A stretch of 64,000 nucleotides of DNA from Stenotrophomonas aracearum (GCF_031834615.1 NZ_CP115543.1:124001-188000); one strand, 5' to 3'. Shown: positions 37,046 through 46,361, counted from the first letter of the stretch. Notes: generated from the sequence alone by a model not told the origin. A program made the numbers and translations.

Positions 37046-38122
37046 CTAGGGCTGGGACGCTGACAGTTCCAGCGTTTCCCGCTCGCGCTGCTCTTCGGCC
37101 ACCAGCCGCAGCATCAGCAACGACAGGGTCACAACGTCCTGGTGGTTGTGTTCGGCCACCCGGCGCAGGTTCACCGCGCTGCCGCCGCGCAGGTAGTTCA
37201 GCCACGCAGCGGGGGCTTCGGACCCGGGCAGGTCGTCTTCGCGGATCACCTGCAGCAGCTGGCGTTCGATGGTGGCGAGGCGACAGTTCTCCCAGGTGCC
37301 CCGGTAACGGCGGCGGGTCGGGAACAGCAGGTCCACATGGTCGAGCGGGGTGATCGGGCAGCGCTGGCGGGCCAGGCGGTAGCGGGTCTTCAGCAGCGGC
37401 GCGTCGTAGCAGCGGCCGTTGTAGCTGGAAAACACGGTGGTGGGCTGCAGCCAACCGGCGAACTCGCGCAGCATCGCTGTTTCGGCGGCCATGGTGGTCA
37501 TGAGCAGCTGGCGGATGCGCAGGCCCTCGCCGCGCGCGGCGTCGCGATGCCAGTCGGCCGCGCCGATCATGAAGGCACGGGTGCCGGTACCGCCGGCCAG
37601 CCCGGTGGTCTCGGTGTCGAAGAACAACAGGTCCTGCGGCTGCACCTGTTCGCCGTCGCGTTTGGCGAAGGCCAGCGACAGCGGCTGGGTGGGAATGGCG
37701 CGGGGCAGGAACGATTCAATCAGGAACAGGCCCGGCGCGATTTCCTCGCCGGGCACATGGCGGTCCTGCGCGTCTGCACGCGGTCGCGTTGCGGCTGCGC
37801 CCCGATCGCGCAGGCCCAGCAGGCGATGCAGGCCACCCACCTCGGGGGTGCGCAGCGCTACCGCGGGCGGCGCAGCAGGCGCCCGCTCCCCGGTCGGTTT
37901 GTGCTGGATTTCCTTCTCGACCCAGGCGAACACCGAGTCCGGTGCCGCCCGTCGTGCGTGGGCATCGTTGGCCGCTGCGGGCACCCTTGGCTGCGGCGCT
38001 TCAGGCACGGCGGCATGGCCCGTCCCCTGTGCCAAGGGCGCAACGCTGTCGGCCGCCGGGCGTGGCGTGGCATCACCCGCCTGCCGGCGCAGCAGCCGCA
38101 GTTTGTCCAGGCTCAGGCTCAA
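37046..38122 (-). CDS. MrfB/YprB-like 3'-5' exonuclease (RNase H fold)
   Basis: The 358-residue protein has a variable N-terminal third and a DnaQ-like nuclease domain from about residue 145. The DEDD residues are visible: FFDTETTGLAGG, SSYNGRCYDAPLL and HNHQDVVTLS. It follows the YprA-type helicase; in Bacillus subtilis the same pair, MrfA and MrfB, repairs mitomycin C damage apart from UvrABC. The TTG at 38120-38122 overlaps the helicase TGA by four bases (TTGA) and is the likely start; a longer frame reaches 38275 but lies inside the helicase gene. Confidence 0.83.
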   Translation of the reverse strand: MSLSLDKLRLLRRQAGDATPRPAADSVAPLAQGTGHAAVPEAPQPRVPAAANDAHARRAAPDSVFAWVEKEIQHKPTGERAPAAPPAVALRTPEVGGLHRLLGLRDRGAAATRPRADAQDRHVPGEEIAPGLFLIESFLPRAIPTQPLSLAFAKRDGEQVQPQDLLFFDTETTGLAGGTGTRAFMIGAADWHRDAARGEGLRIRQLLMTTMAAETAMLREFAGWLQPTTVFSSYNGRCYDAPLLKTRYRLARQRCPITPLDHVDLLFPTRRRYRGTWENCRLATIERQLLQVIREDDLPGSEAPAAWLNYLRGGSAVNLRRVAEHNHQDVVTLSLLMLRLVAEEQRERETLELSASQP

Positions 38123-40599
38123 AACGGCACCACGTCGGCGTCGATCCGTTCGCGCTCGGCGGCGCTCGGCAGCGCGTGTTCGTCGAACAGCGCCAGCACC
38201 TTCAGCGCCAGCGCCTTGGGGGTGGTGGCGTCTTCCTCCTGGCCGGCCAGCACCGGGCCCACGCAGGCCGGGCAACCGGCCTTGCAGTCGCAGCGCTGCA
38301 CCAGTTCCTGCGCGCGCTGCAGCAGTTCAGCCTGGCGCAGCCACAGCGGTTCGCTCAGGCCCACGCCGCCGGGGAAGTTGTCGTACAGGTACACGGTGGG
38401 CACGAACTGCTGCTGCAGCTCGATCGCGCTGGCGTCGAACTCGGCGCCGCGCAGCTGCCCACGCCCGCTCTGGTCGGCCACCGCGAACCAGGCGCCGTCA
38501 CCATTGCCCACCGCCTTCTGCAGGTCGCGCGCGTCGGCCATCACCGCCACGGTGGCGACGATGTGCAGCGCATAGGCCGCGCCGAGGAAACCGTCCAGCG
38601 CTTCCTGTTTGGAATCGAACGCGGTCAGCAGCAGGCCCTGCGGCAACTGCCACCACACCGCCGTGGTATGCAGCTCCTGGTCGGGCAGGTTGACGGGCCC
38701 GTAGCCGATGTTTTCGTGGGTGTAATAGCGGATCTTCTTGTAGCCGGCCACGCGCCGCACCACGTGCACTTCGCCATGGTGCGCGTCGCCGCGCCCGGCC
38801 ACGCAGCCGTCGAAGCGGTCCAGCACCTTGAGCTTGGTGAAGTCGATGCTGTCGGTGTAGTAGTCCACGTGGGTGCGGGTGACATAGGCCTTGCGGCCTT
38901 CCCAGTCCAGCCGCTCCACCTGGTAGGGCGTGGACTGCACCATGTGGATGGCGCCTTCATACAACGTGAGCGCGGCGGCGGAGTAGTCCACCTCGGCGAT
39001 GATCTGCTGCTTGCCGTCGCTGCGGTCCACCACCACGAAGTTGCCGTCGGCCACCGAACGCAGGCTCACCGCGTTGGCCGGGTAGCTGTCGGCGATCCAC
39101 TCCCAGCGGTCGCCTTCGCGGTGCACCACTTCGGTTTCGGCCAGGGCTTCGAGGAACACCAGCGGGTCGATCGGGCCGAACGGATCGCCGGCCAGGAACG
39201 GCAGTTCAAACGCGGCACAGCGGATGTGGTCGAACAGGATCAGCGGCTGGTCCGGCGCAATGCGTGCGTGTTCCGGCGAGGCGTCGGCGAAGAAGTCCGG
39301 GTGCCGCACCACGTACTGGTCCAGCGGCTGCGAGCTGGCTACCAGCACGCCCAGTGCGGGCTGCTGGCGTCGGCCGGCCCGGCCGAAGCGCTGCCAGGTG
39401 GCGGCCACGCTGCCGGGGTAGCCGTTGAGCACCACCACGTCCAGGCTGCCGATATCCACGCCCAGTTCCAGCGCCGAGGTGCTGACGATGCCGTCGATGC
39501 TGCCGGCGCGCATGGCGCGTTCGGTTTCGCGTCGCTCGGTGGGCAGGTAGCCGCCGCGGTAGGCGCGGATCCGCACCGGCTTGCGCGGGTCGTGGTCGAA
39601 AATGTCCTTCAGGTATTTGGTGAGCACTTCGACCATCAGGCGGCTTTGCGCGAAGATCAGCGTCTTCAGCCCGGACTTGATCGCAATGCGCGCGATGCGG
39701 TTGCTCTGCGAGCGTGCCGAGGCACGCAGGCCCAGGTCGGCGTTCACCACCGGCGGGTTCCACAGCAGCACGTGCTTGGGCCCGGTCGGCGCGCCGGATT
39801 CGGTGACGGCGGTCACCGGTGCTTCGATCAGCGCTTCGGCATGCGCCTGCGGGTTGCCGATGGTGGCCGAGCACAGGATGAACTGCGGTTCCACGCCGTA
39901 GAACGCGCAGATCCGCTTGAGCCGGCGCAGCACGTTGGTGACATGGCTGCCGAACACCCCGCGGTAGGTGTGCACTTCATCGATCACCACGTAGCGCAGG
40001 TTCTCGAAGAACTGCGCCCACTTGGTGTGATGCGGCAGGATCGCCTGGTGCAGCATGTCCGGGTTGGAGACCACGATGTCGCCGTGCAAACGGATCGCCT
40101 GGCGGGCGTCGCCGGGGGTGTCGCCGTCGAAGGTGAAGGCCTTCACCCCGAGGTCGCCGGCGCGGTTGAGCTCCAGCAGCTCGGCCACCTGGTCCTGGGC
40201 CAGTGCCTTGGTCGGGAACAGGTACAGCGCCTTGGCCTTGCCCTGCATGGCGGCACTGACCACCGGCAGGGTGTAGCACAGCGACTTGCCGCTGGCGGTG
40301 GGGGTGACGATGGCCACGTGCTCGCCGCGCTGGGTGGCATCCCAGGCTTCGGCCTGGTGGCTGTACAGCTGTTCGATGCCACGCGCCTTCAAGGCGGCGG
40401 TCAGCGCCGCCGGCACATCGGCCGGAATCGGGGCGTAGCGGCCCTCGCGGCCGGGAATCGTGAAGCTGCCGGTGATGCGGTCGGAGTAGCGCCGTTGCAG
40501 CCGCTCGGTGAGCAGCGCGCCGTTGCGCGAGGGCAGCCCGTCGGTGGTCGCAAGGCGCCGTTCGGCGTCCTCGGTGCGCTTGGCGAGTTCGTAAGCCAT
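38119..40599 (-). CDS. MrfA/YprA-like DEAD/H-box helicase with DUF1998 domain
   Basis: This 826-residue superfamily 2 helicase shows a Q-like motif YSHQAEAW, Walker A TPTASGKS, the DEVH box (VIDEVHTY), motif III CSATIGN and motif VI with QRFGRAGRRQQ. The C-terminal DUF1998 region ends with the cysteine cluster CDCKAGCPACVG, expected to bind zinc. It forms an operon with the exonuclease gene. The ATG at 40599 gives the normal N-terminus (MAYELAKR). Likely role: DNA crosslink or adduct repair, by comparison with MrfA. Confidence 0.9.
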   Translation of the reverse strand: MAYELAKRTEDAERRLATTDGLPSRNGALLTERLQRRYSDRITGSFTIPGREGRYAPIPADVPAALTAALKARGIEQLYSHQAEAWDATQRGEHVAIVTPTASGKSLCYTLPVVSAAMQGKAKALYLFPTKALAQDQVAELLELNRAGDLGVKAFTFDGDTPGDARQAIRLHGDIVVSNPDMLHQAILPHHTKWAQFFENLRYVVIDEVHTYRGVFGSHVTNVLRRLKRICAFYGVEPQFILCSATIGNPQAHAEALIEAPVTAVTESGAPTGPKHVLLWNPPVVNADLGLRASARSQSNRIARIAIKSGLKTLIFAQSRLMVEVLTKYLKDIFDHDPRKPVRIRAYRGGYLPTERRETERAMRAGSIDGIVSTSALELGVDIGSLDVVVLNGYPGSVAATWQRFGRAGRRQQPALGVLVASSQPLDQYVVRHPDFFADASPEHARIAPDQPLILFDHIRCAAFELPFLAGDPFGPIDPLVFLEALAETEVVHREGDRWEWIADSYPANAVSLRSVADGNFVVVDRSDGKQQIIAEVDYSAAALTLYEGAIHMVQSTPYQVERLDWEGRKAYVTRTHVDYYTDSIDFTKLKVLDRFDGCVAGRGDAHHGEVHVVRRVAGYKKIRYYTHENIGYGPVNLPDQELHTTAVWWQLPQGLLLTAFDSKQEALDGFLGAAYALHIVATVAVMADARDLQKAVGNGDGAWFAVADQSGRGQLRGAEFDASAIELQQQFVPTVYLYDNFPGGVGLSEPLWLRQAELLQRAQELVQRCDCKAGCPACVGPVLAGQEEDATTPKALALKVLALFDEHALPSAAERERIDADVVPF

Positions 40600-40642
40600 G
40601 GGAAACAACGGTCTGCAAAGGACGCCATGGAAACACAAAGCG

Positions 40643-40686
40643 GTCTCAATGACTGAGACACGGCGGTGCGAACCGGTGAACGGTTC
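40643..40686. promoter_or_regulatory. Two small dyads between the helicase and a secreted protein
   Basis: GTCTCA / TGAGAC (40643-40659) and GAACCG / CGGTTC (40670-40686) are perfect six-pair dyads with five-base loops in the divergent gap. They may be regulator sites; no known motif is matched. Confidence 0.3.
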
Positions 40687-40756
40687 AGTGCCCAACGAAA
40701 TCTGAAGGAGGTGCTGCGTATGCTCCGCCCACGATGCTGCTCACAGGACAGGACGC

Positions 40757-41215
40757 ATGGCACACGGCAAGGGACTGCGGGGAGCCACGCTGCTGGCGGG
40801 CGCGCTGCTGGTGAGCGCGGCGCAAGGGCAGGAGGGCGGCGCGGAACCGGCTCAAGGCACCGACAAACAGGTCACCACGCTCGGCGAAGTCCGTGCGCTC
40901 AAGCCGGACGAAGAGGTGCCGGTGGACCTGTATCGCTTCAGGAATCCGGTGGAGCCTGCGCCCAACGCGTTCAACCGCGCCTGGAGTGAGCCGCCGTCGC
41001 TGCAGGAAGTGGGCATGCGTGGCGGCTACCTGATGATGGGCATCAACTACGGCATCGCCCAGACCGCCAAGGGCCTGCACACGCTGACCCGCGCGCCGGA
41101 CCAGATCCAGTCCGCTGTTGCGCGCCCACCGCCGGGTCTGGATGCGGACCAGCAGCGAAGGGCGTTGCAGGTGTGTGCGGCGGAGCAGGGATGCGGCGCG
41201 GCGGTGGGGGATTGA
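40757..41215 (+). CDS. Small secreted protein of unknown function
   Basis: The 152-residue protein has a signal peptide (LLAGALLVSAAQGQ) and no domain I recognise. The body includes a conserved-looking VPVDLYRFRNPVEPAPNAFN and a glycine-rich GMRGGYLMMGINYGIAQT; two cysteines near the end (VCAAEQGCG) could pair. A stronger Shine-Dalgarno sequence at 40704-40713 stands before a different ATG (40720) in another frame, so the true start is not fully certain. Confidence 0.65.
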   Translation: MAHGKGLRGATLLAGALLVSAAQGQEGGAEPAQGTDKQVTTLGEVRALKPDEEVPVDLYRFRNPVEPAPNAFNRAWSEPPSLQEVGMRGGYLMMGINYGIAQTAKGLHTLTRAPDQIQSAVARPPPGLDADQQRRALQVCAAEQGCGAAVGD

Positions 41216-41224
41216 TCGTCGCGT

Positions 41225-41246
41225 AAAGCGCGTGGCGTGTCTCTAC
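41225..41246 (-). repeat. Degenerate SMAG-type palindrome holding a stop codon
   Basis: The header CTAC is at 41243-41246, followed on the minus strand by AGACACGCC; the far arm (AGCGCGT) is mutated. The header gives the TAG stop of the last gene of the MoxR series. The junction with the small secreted protein is convergent. Confidence 0.65.
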
Positions 41247-43081
41247 GCGGTCCCCCGCCGCCGTTCCAGCCACCACAGCAGCCCGGCTGCCGCGATGAAG
41301 GCGAGCAGCCAAGGCCAGCGCGGGCCAGGTGTCTTGTCCGACGCAGTTGCGACGCTGCTGCGGGTTTCGATCAGGCGCTGTGCCGTGGCGTCGCGCAGCT
41401 GTTGGCGGTGCAGTGGCTGGGCCGAGGCGGGATCGAATACGTAGAAGGACTGCGCGGTGTCGCCGTGCTGCAGCTGGTGCCAGCCCGGCTGCTGCGGCCA
41501 GTAACCGGCGCAGCGCTGGGTGCCGGTGGCGGGGTCGACCCGCAGGGCAACGCTGTGGCCCGCGGGGTCACGGACCCGGGTGGTATCGGGTACGTCGCAC
41601 AGGGTCACGCGCTCACCGGACCACGGCGTGGTGGGCAGGCGTATCGCCGGTGCGCGGGGCAACGCGCGGGCCACCTGGGCGAGCACGCCGGACCACAGTT
41701 CGGCGTGGCGGTCGTCGCGGCCTGACAGCACCAGCCGGTAGCTGTCGGTCACCGGCAGCAGGGCGATGCGGCCGCGACCGACGCTGCGCCAGCCGCCAAT
41801 GGCTGCGCCCTTGGCATCGTGCAGCAGCGCGTCGCTGCCGGGCAGGTTCACCTCGAATCGTTCCAGGGCCGGCGGTGCCGCGCCGTGCGAGGCGGTGTCG
41901 GCGTCGTCGGTGTAGGCGGTGCGTTCGCTGGCCGGGCGCTGCGGGCCGCGACGGGCCTGCAGCAGCGCGGCCTCCGGGTCGGCGGCCAACACCAGCGGTA
42001 CGGCGCGGGTGCCGCCGCTGGCCGGCAGTCCCCAGCTGCGCAGCGCCTGGCGGGTGGTGTCGTTGAGCGGTCCCGTAGTGCGGACCACCACGCCGAGCCC
42101 GGCACGCAATGCCTGCGCCACCACGCTGCGCTGCGCCGCGCCGAGCGCGGCCAGGCTGCGTTCGTCGAGTACCAGTACATCGGTGGCGGCCAGGCGTGCG
42201 GCGGTGAGGGCTACCGGGGTGTCGCCGAGCATGACGCCGCCGCCGGCGCTGGACTGCGCCTGTACTTCCAGCCCGGTGTCGGTGGCCCAGCGTCGCAGGT
42301 ACTTCAGCTCCGGACCGGGTGCGCCGGCGATGACAAGCAGGCGCGGTGCCGGGGCGGCAAGGGTCTGCAGCGGGACCGGAACGGTGTCCACGGCGTGCTG
42401 CTGGGCGTCGAGCAGGCGCAGGGTGAACTCGCTGCGGCCGGCGGCGCGCGCAGTGCCTTGCAGGCGCACCCGTCCCTGCGCATCGAGCGGGGCGCGGTCG
42501 ATCACCACGCCGGCGGGGTCGAGCAGCTCGGCGCGTGCGTTGGCGACGCCGTTGGCGCGGGCACTGACGACAAACAAGGCGCCCGGCGCGGTGGTAGCCG
42601 GTGGCTGCAGTGCCACCCAGCCGGTGGGTGCAGGCGCGGCCTGCAGCGTGGTGCGCGCGGGCAGGGCGGTATCGCGGTCGCGCGCGGCCAGGCCATCGCC
42701 GACCAGCATCAGGGCGGTGCTGCCGGGGTGCTGGCGCAGGGCGGTGGCGAGGTCCGGGGCGCGGGTGGCGCCTGCCGGTGCGGAAGCTTCGGGCAGGGCG
42801 ATCAGCGTGGTGTCTGCGGCGGTATTTCCAGCGAGTGCGGCGTTGCCGGTCAACACGGTGAGCTGGCCGGCCTCCACGCTGCGCTGTGGCGGCAGCAGCG
42901 TGAAGTACAGGAGCAGTGCTGCGAGTGCCTGCAGCGCTATCAGCGCTGTGCGGTGGAGCGGCCGGGCAGAGCCCGGCGCTACAAGTTGGCGCGGCCCGTC
43001 AGAACCCGGTGCTACGAGGCGCAGCGTGCCCACGATGAAGATGATGGCCAGTGCGATGGCGACCCACAGTGCGGTGCTCAT
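41243..43081 (-). CDS. Membrane protein with GATase-like domain, last gene of MoxR operon
   Basis: The 612-residue protein has two N-terminal membrane segments (residues 3-21 and about 45-65), a large periplasmic part and a last segment near the C-terminus (WPWLLAFIAAAGLLWW). The middle contains a class I glutamine amidotransferase-like fold (PRLLVIAGAPGPELKYLRR), common in BatA-type complexes and usually without catalysis. Between the first two membrane segments lies a duplicated VAPGS stretch that is encoded by SMAG repeats. The ATG overlaps the previous TGA (ATGA). Confidence 0.75.
   Translation of the reverse strand: MSTALWVAIALAIIFIVGTLRLVAPGSDGPRQLVAPGSARPLHRTALIALQALAALLLYFTLLPPQRSVEAGQLTVLTGNAALAGNTAADTTLIALPEASAPAGATRAPDLATALRQHPGSTALMLVGDGLAARDRDTALPARTTLQAAPAPTGWVALQPPATTAPGALFVVSARANGVANARAELLDPAGVVIDRAPLDAQGRVRLQGTARAAGRSEFTLRLLDAQQHAVDTVPVPLQTLAAPAPRLLVIAGAPGPELKYLRRWATDTGLEVQAQSSAGGGVMLGDTPVALTAARLAATDVLVLDERSLAALGAAQRSVVAQALRAGLGVVVRTTGPLNDTTRQALRSWGLPASGGTRAVPLVLAADPEAALLQARRGPQRPASERTAYTDDADTASHGAAPPALERFEVNLPGSDALLHDAKGAAIGGWRSVGRGRIALLPVTDSYRLVLSGRDDRHAELWSGVLAQVARALPRAPAIRLPTTPWSGERVTLCDVPDTTRVRDPAGHSVALRVDPATGTQRCAGYWPQQPGWHQLQHGDTAQSFYVFDPASAQPLHRQQLRDATAQRLIETRSSVATASDKTPGPRWPWLLAFIAAAGLLWWLERRRGTA
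42961..42982 (-). repeat. SMAG-type palindrome inside a coding sequence
   Basis: GCCGGGC and GCCCGGC arms with header CTAC at 42979-42982. The minus-strand header is read as GTA G.. in frame and gives VAPGSARP rather than a stop. Confidence 0.75.
42993..43015 (-). repeat. Second, degenerate SMAG-type sequence inside the same gene
   Basis: The header CTAC is at 43012-43015 and the stem is imperfect. It is read in the same frame as its neighbour and gives VAPGSDGP, so the protein has a tandem VAPGS repeat. Confidence 0.6.
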
Positions 43082-45234
43082 CGCGTGGCCTCCAGCGCGT
43101 CCAGGTACCGCTGCGCCATCGGGTCCGGTGCGGCCCTGCGCTCCACCTGCGGCAGTGGCCGCAGCAGGGCGCGCCACAGCTGCGCGCGCAGGGTGCCGCG
43201 GCAGGCGATGCAGTCGGGCTGGATGCGCAGTTCTTCGATGGCGGCCGCTAGGCTCAAAGGATCGGCCAGGCGCCGTTCGTTGCGGCCCAGCCATTGGCTG
43301 AGCACGTCCAGGTCCGGCGCGTTGCGGGTGTCGGCCAGCTGCTGCCAGACCGCGACGATGGCCGGGTCCGGTGCGGCGACCGGGCTGATCGTCAGGGTGC
43401 GGCTGCCCAGGTCGATGCGTTCGCCGCCCATGCGGCGCCCCTCATCGATGGGCGGCAACTCGGGGCCGACCCGCGCCAGGTAGATGCGCTCGGCCTGCTG
43501 CACTTTCTTGATGAACTCCAGCGCCTTGTTGGCGAACGGCAGGGCGCGCTCGGGACGCCCCTGGCGCAGCTCGCCTTCCGACGACCACATCTGGTCCAGC
43601 GCAGCCTTCAGGATCGCGCGGGTTTCCGGGTCCAGCAGCGTGGCCGCCTCGGCGTGGTCGTGGGTGTGCCCGTACTCGGAGAGCACGTCGGTGGCCGCGC
43701 CGAACACGGGTGCGGCGTCGGCTTTCGCAGCGCCATGGTCGTGATCGTCGTGGCTGTCCTGCGCGGTGGCGGGCGCGTGCGCGTGATCGTCATCGTGGTC
43801 GGCGGCGGGCGTATCGCTGGTCGGCAGGCTGTCGCTGGTTGGCGGTGCCTTGGGTGCGCCTTCGCTCTCCTCGCCGAGGAACTGGCCATAGCGCAGGCGC
43901 AGGATGCGCTGATCCACGCCGATGGCATCGCTGCGCTTCACGAACTCCTCTGCCGACAGCGTTGCGCGCTGTTTGATCAGCGCTTCGGCGTCGATGATGA
44001 TCTGGCGTTGGCTGCGGAAGTACGCCGGCAGGGTCTTCTTGACCATGCCTTCCAGGTCGGCGCCCAGCACCTGTTCTTCGCTGGGCAGGCGCAGGATCAG
44101 GCTGGTGCTCTGTGCGGCCTGCGGCGTGGGGGTGTGGTTGTCGCGCACGTGCAGCTGCGCGATCACATCGTTGCCCGGACCGGCGCCCAGCGCCGCCAGA
44201 TCCAGCGTGCGCGCGAAACGGCGCTGCGTGGCCGGGCCGGTGCCGGTCAGCGCGATGCGCTGCTCGCGGAAGGTGATGTTCTCGCCGCTGCCCTGGGCAA
44301 GCGTCAGCGCCAGCTCGGCACTGGCGGCCACGCCGAAGTCGTCGCTGGCTTCGAACTGCAGGGTCCACTGGCGCTGGCCGGGCGCGGCCAGCACCAGGGT
44401 GCGGTCCGGTGCGATGACGCGCACGCTCGGCGGCCGGTCAGGTACCACGTCCAAGCGGTACAGGCGCGGGGCGCTCAACGCGGGCTCGGTGACGATGCGG
44501 TACAGGGTCGGGCGACTGGCGTTCCACTGCGCCACCCACGCTTCGCCGTCGCGGCGCAGCGCGATGCGGGTGCCGTCGTGCAGTTGCAGGGCCGCCTTGC
44601 TGGGCTGTGCGGTGAAGCGCAACGACCAGTCCAGCGCGCTGCCCTGCACCACCTTGGCATCCAGCGCGGTCTGCGTGCGAGCGGCCTGTCCGGTGTACGC
44701 CGGGGCACGGATCTGCAGGCGCGCGGACTGCAGGCGCGGCGGCAGCGCGACGCTGGCCTCCGGCGCGGCGGTGCCTGGAAGCACCGGCAGCGGTGCGCCC
44801 GGCGCGGGCCAGCCCACCGCCAGCACCGCGACGAGCAGGCCACCCAGCCACGACGCCACCAGCCAGGGGCGCGGCCACGGCGTGCGCAGGTCGGGCATGG
44901 CGGCGAACAGGGTGCGGCTGATGCGGTCGCGTTGCAGCTGCTGCAACGGATTGAGCGAGGCGGCATCGGCGAACAGCAGGTCGGCGCTGTCCTGCGCGAC
45001 CGGATGCGTATCCAGCCGACGTACCAGCCACTGCCGGTCGAGCCGACGCGCGCGCCAGGTGGCGGTGCCCACGACCAGCAGCAGCGTGACCAGCAGCACC
45101 ACCGAGCCGATGCTGATGCCCACCAGGCGCACTGCCACGGCGGTCACGGCCAGCGCCAGCGGCAGCAGCACGGCCGCAACAGCCAGCCACTGGCGGCGAC
45201 GCGCGCGCTGCCATGCCTGCTGCAGCGGACTCAT
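43078..45234 (-). CDS. DUF4175-like membrane protein with His/Asp-rich segment
   Basis: The 718-residue protein has two N-terminal membrane segments (about 15-60) and another near 135-155, then a large extracytoplasmic part with beta-rich repeats like DUF4175. A stretch encoded at about 43670-43810 is dense in His and Asp (DHDDDHAHAP, SHDDHDHG, HTHDHAEA) and probably binds metal. The end is a helical region with paired cysteines (CIAC). Both ends overlap neighbours by four bases (ATGA). Confidence 0.78.
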   Translation of the reverse strand: MSPLQQAWQRARRRQWLAVAAVLLPLALAVTAVAVRLVGISIGSVVLLVTLLLVVGTATWRARRLDRQWLVRRLDTHPVAQDSADLLFADAASLNPLQQLQRDRISRTLFAAMPDLRTPWPRPWLVASWLGGLLVAVLAVGWPAPGAPLPVLPGTAAPEASVALPPRLQSARLQIRAPAYTGQAARTQTALDAKVVQGSALDWSLRFTAQPSKAALQLHDGTRIALRRDGEAWVAQWNASRPTLYRIVTEPALSAPRLYRLDVVPDRPPSVRVIAPDRTLVLAAPGQRQWTLQFEASDDFGVAASAELALTLAQGSGENITFREQRIALTGTGPATQRRFARTLDLAALGAGPGNDVIAQLHVRDNHTPTPQAAQSTSLILRLPSEEQVLGADLEGMVKKTLPAYFRSQRQIIIDAEALIKQRATLSAEEFVKRSDAIGVDQRILRLRYGQFLGEESEGAPKAPPTSDSLPTSDTPAADHDDDHAHAPATAQDSHDDHDHGAAKADAAPVFGAATDVLSEYGHTHDHAEAATLLDPETRAILKAALDQMWSSEGELRQGRPERALPFANKALEFIKKVQQAERIYLARVGPELPPIDEGRRMGGERIDLGSRTLTISPVAAPDPAIVAVWQQLADTRNAPDLDVLSQWLGRNERRLADPLSLAAAIEELRIQPDCIACRGTLRAQLWRALLRPLPQVERRAAPDPMAQRYLDALEATR

Positions 45235-46361
45235 GCACCGGCTCCGCGACGTCGTGAGGTGGCCATCCAGCGCTCCAGCGCGAACAGGCAGAGGATGGCG
45301 ATCAGCAGCCACGGGCCCGGATCGCGCGGTTGCACGACGGGTGCGGCGGCGCCGGTCAGCGGGCGCTGCGTGGCGGCGGGTGCGATCCGGGGGGCGGCTG
45401 CGGGGTGCAGTTGTTCCAGCAGACGGCGCGGGAACGCAGGGTCGTGCAGGATGGGCAGGGCGTCGGTGTTCAACGCCGCAGTGAAGCGCAGCACCTGGCC
45501 GCGACCGAGCGCGTGACGGACCAGGGCGGGCTTGCCTTCGCTGTCCGTCAGGATGGGCGTGCCCTTGTCGGCTACGGCAGTCGCGGACAGCGCGAGCACA
45601 CTGTTACCCGCTTCCACCCAGGTGCGCCATGCTTCGGACAGCGGCGCGTCGGACCGCCACACGCCTGTTTCGCCATTGGCGGGCACCGCGTCCCCGTCGA
45701 GCGGCGTGGACAACGGTTGCGCGTTCCATGCGCGCTGCACGGCGTCGAGCACGCGCAGCGTCTGTGCATCGTCTGTCGCGGGAGCAGCGCCGCTGAGCCG
45801 CAGGCGTGGTGCAGCGGTGCTGGTGGCTGCATTGATCGGCGCGGCCACGGGCCGCCATTCGACTGCGCGCGAAAGTCTGGGCCGCTCGCCGTCCAGGCCG
45901 GGCATCGGGTCGGGCACGTAGACGGTCAACGCGGTGCCGGACGGCAGCTGCTGGTCCAGCTCACGCAGCAGGCTGGCCAGGGGCTGCGTGGTGCCCGGTG
46001 CAGTCTCCTGCAACGGCGGGAATCCCGGCGCCAGCCAGCGGCCTTCGCTGCCTTCCGGCACCGTCACCGGGTCCAGGCCCGGCGCAACCACCACCCACGG
46101 CGACGCCTGTACCGGCGCGCCATGAAGCAGCGGCCGTGCCAGCAGCAGCGCCAGCGCCGCAAGCAGCAACAGGCGCACCAGCAGCAGCGGCCATTCGTCG
46201 AACCGTATCCGCTGGCGCGGGCGTGCCTTGGCGCGCAGCCAGCGCAGCGCGGCGAACTCCAGTGGCGCGTAGTGATGGCGACGGGCCAGGTGGATCAGCA
46301 GCGGCACCAGCAGCGACGCCAGCGCCAGCAGTCCCATCGGAAACAGCAGCGAAAGGCTCAT
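45231..46361 (-). CDS. BatA N-terminal domain membrane protein
   Basis: The 376-residue protein begins with the aerotolerance (BatA) N-terminal domain: a first membrane segment (LFPMGLLALASLLVPLLIHL), then RRHHYAPLEFAALRWLRA, and a second segment (LLLVRLLLLAALALLLARPL). The extracytoplasmic part follows and the C-terminus has a third segment (WLLIAILCLFALERWM). The von Willebrand domain of full BatA is not evident. Such proteins occur beside MoxR and DUF58 proteins in envelope complexes. Confidence 0.85.
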   Translation of the reverse strand: MSLSLLFPMGLLALASLLVPLLIHLARRHHYAPLEFAALRWLRAKARPRQRIRFDEWPLLLVRLLLLAALALLLARPLLHGAPVQASPWVVVAPGLDPVTVPEGSEGRWLAPGFPPLQETAPGTTQPLASLLRELDQQLPSGTALTVYVPDPMPGLDGERPRLSRAVEWRPVAAPINAATSTAAPRLRLSGAAPATDDAQTLRVLDAVQRAWNAQPLSTPLDGDAVPANGETGVWRSDAPLSEAWRTWVEAGNSVLALSATAVADKGTPILTDSEGKPALVRHALGRGQVLRFTAALNTDALPILHDPAFPRRLLEQLHPAAAPRIAPAATQRPLTGAAAPVVQPRDPGPWLLIAILCLFALERWMATSRRRGAGA

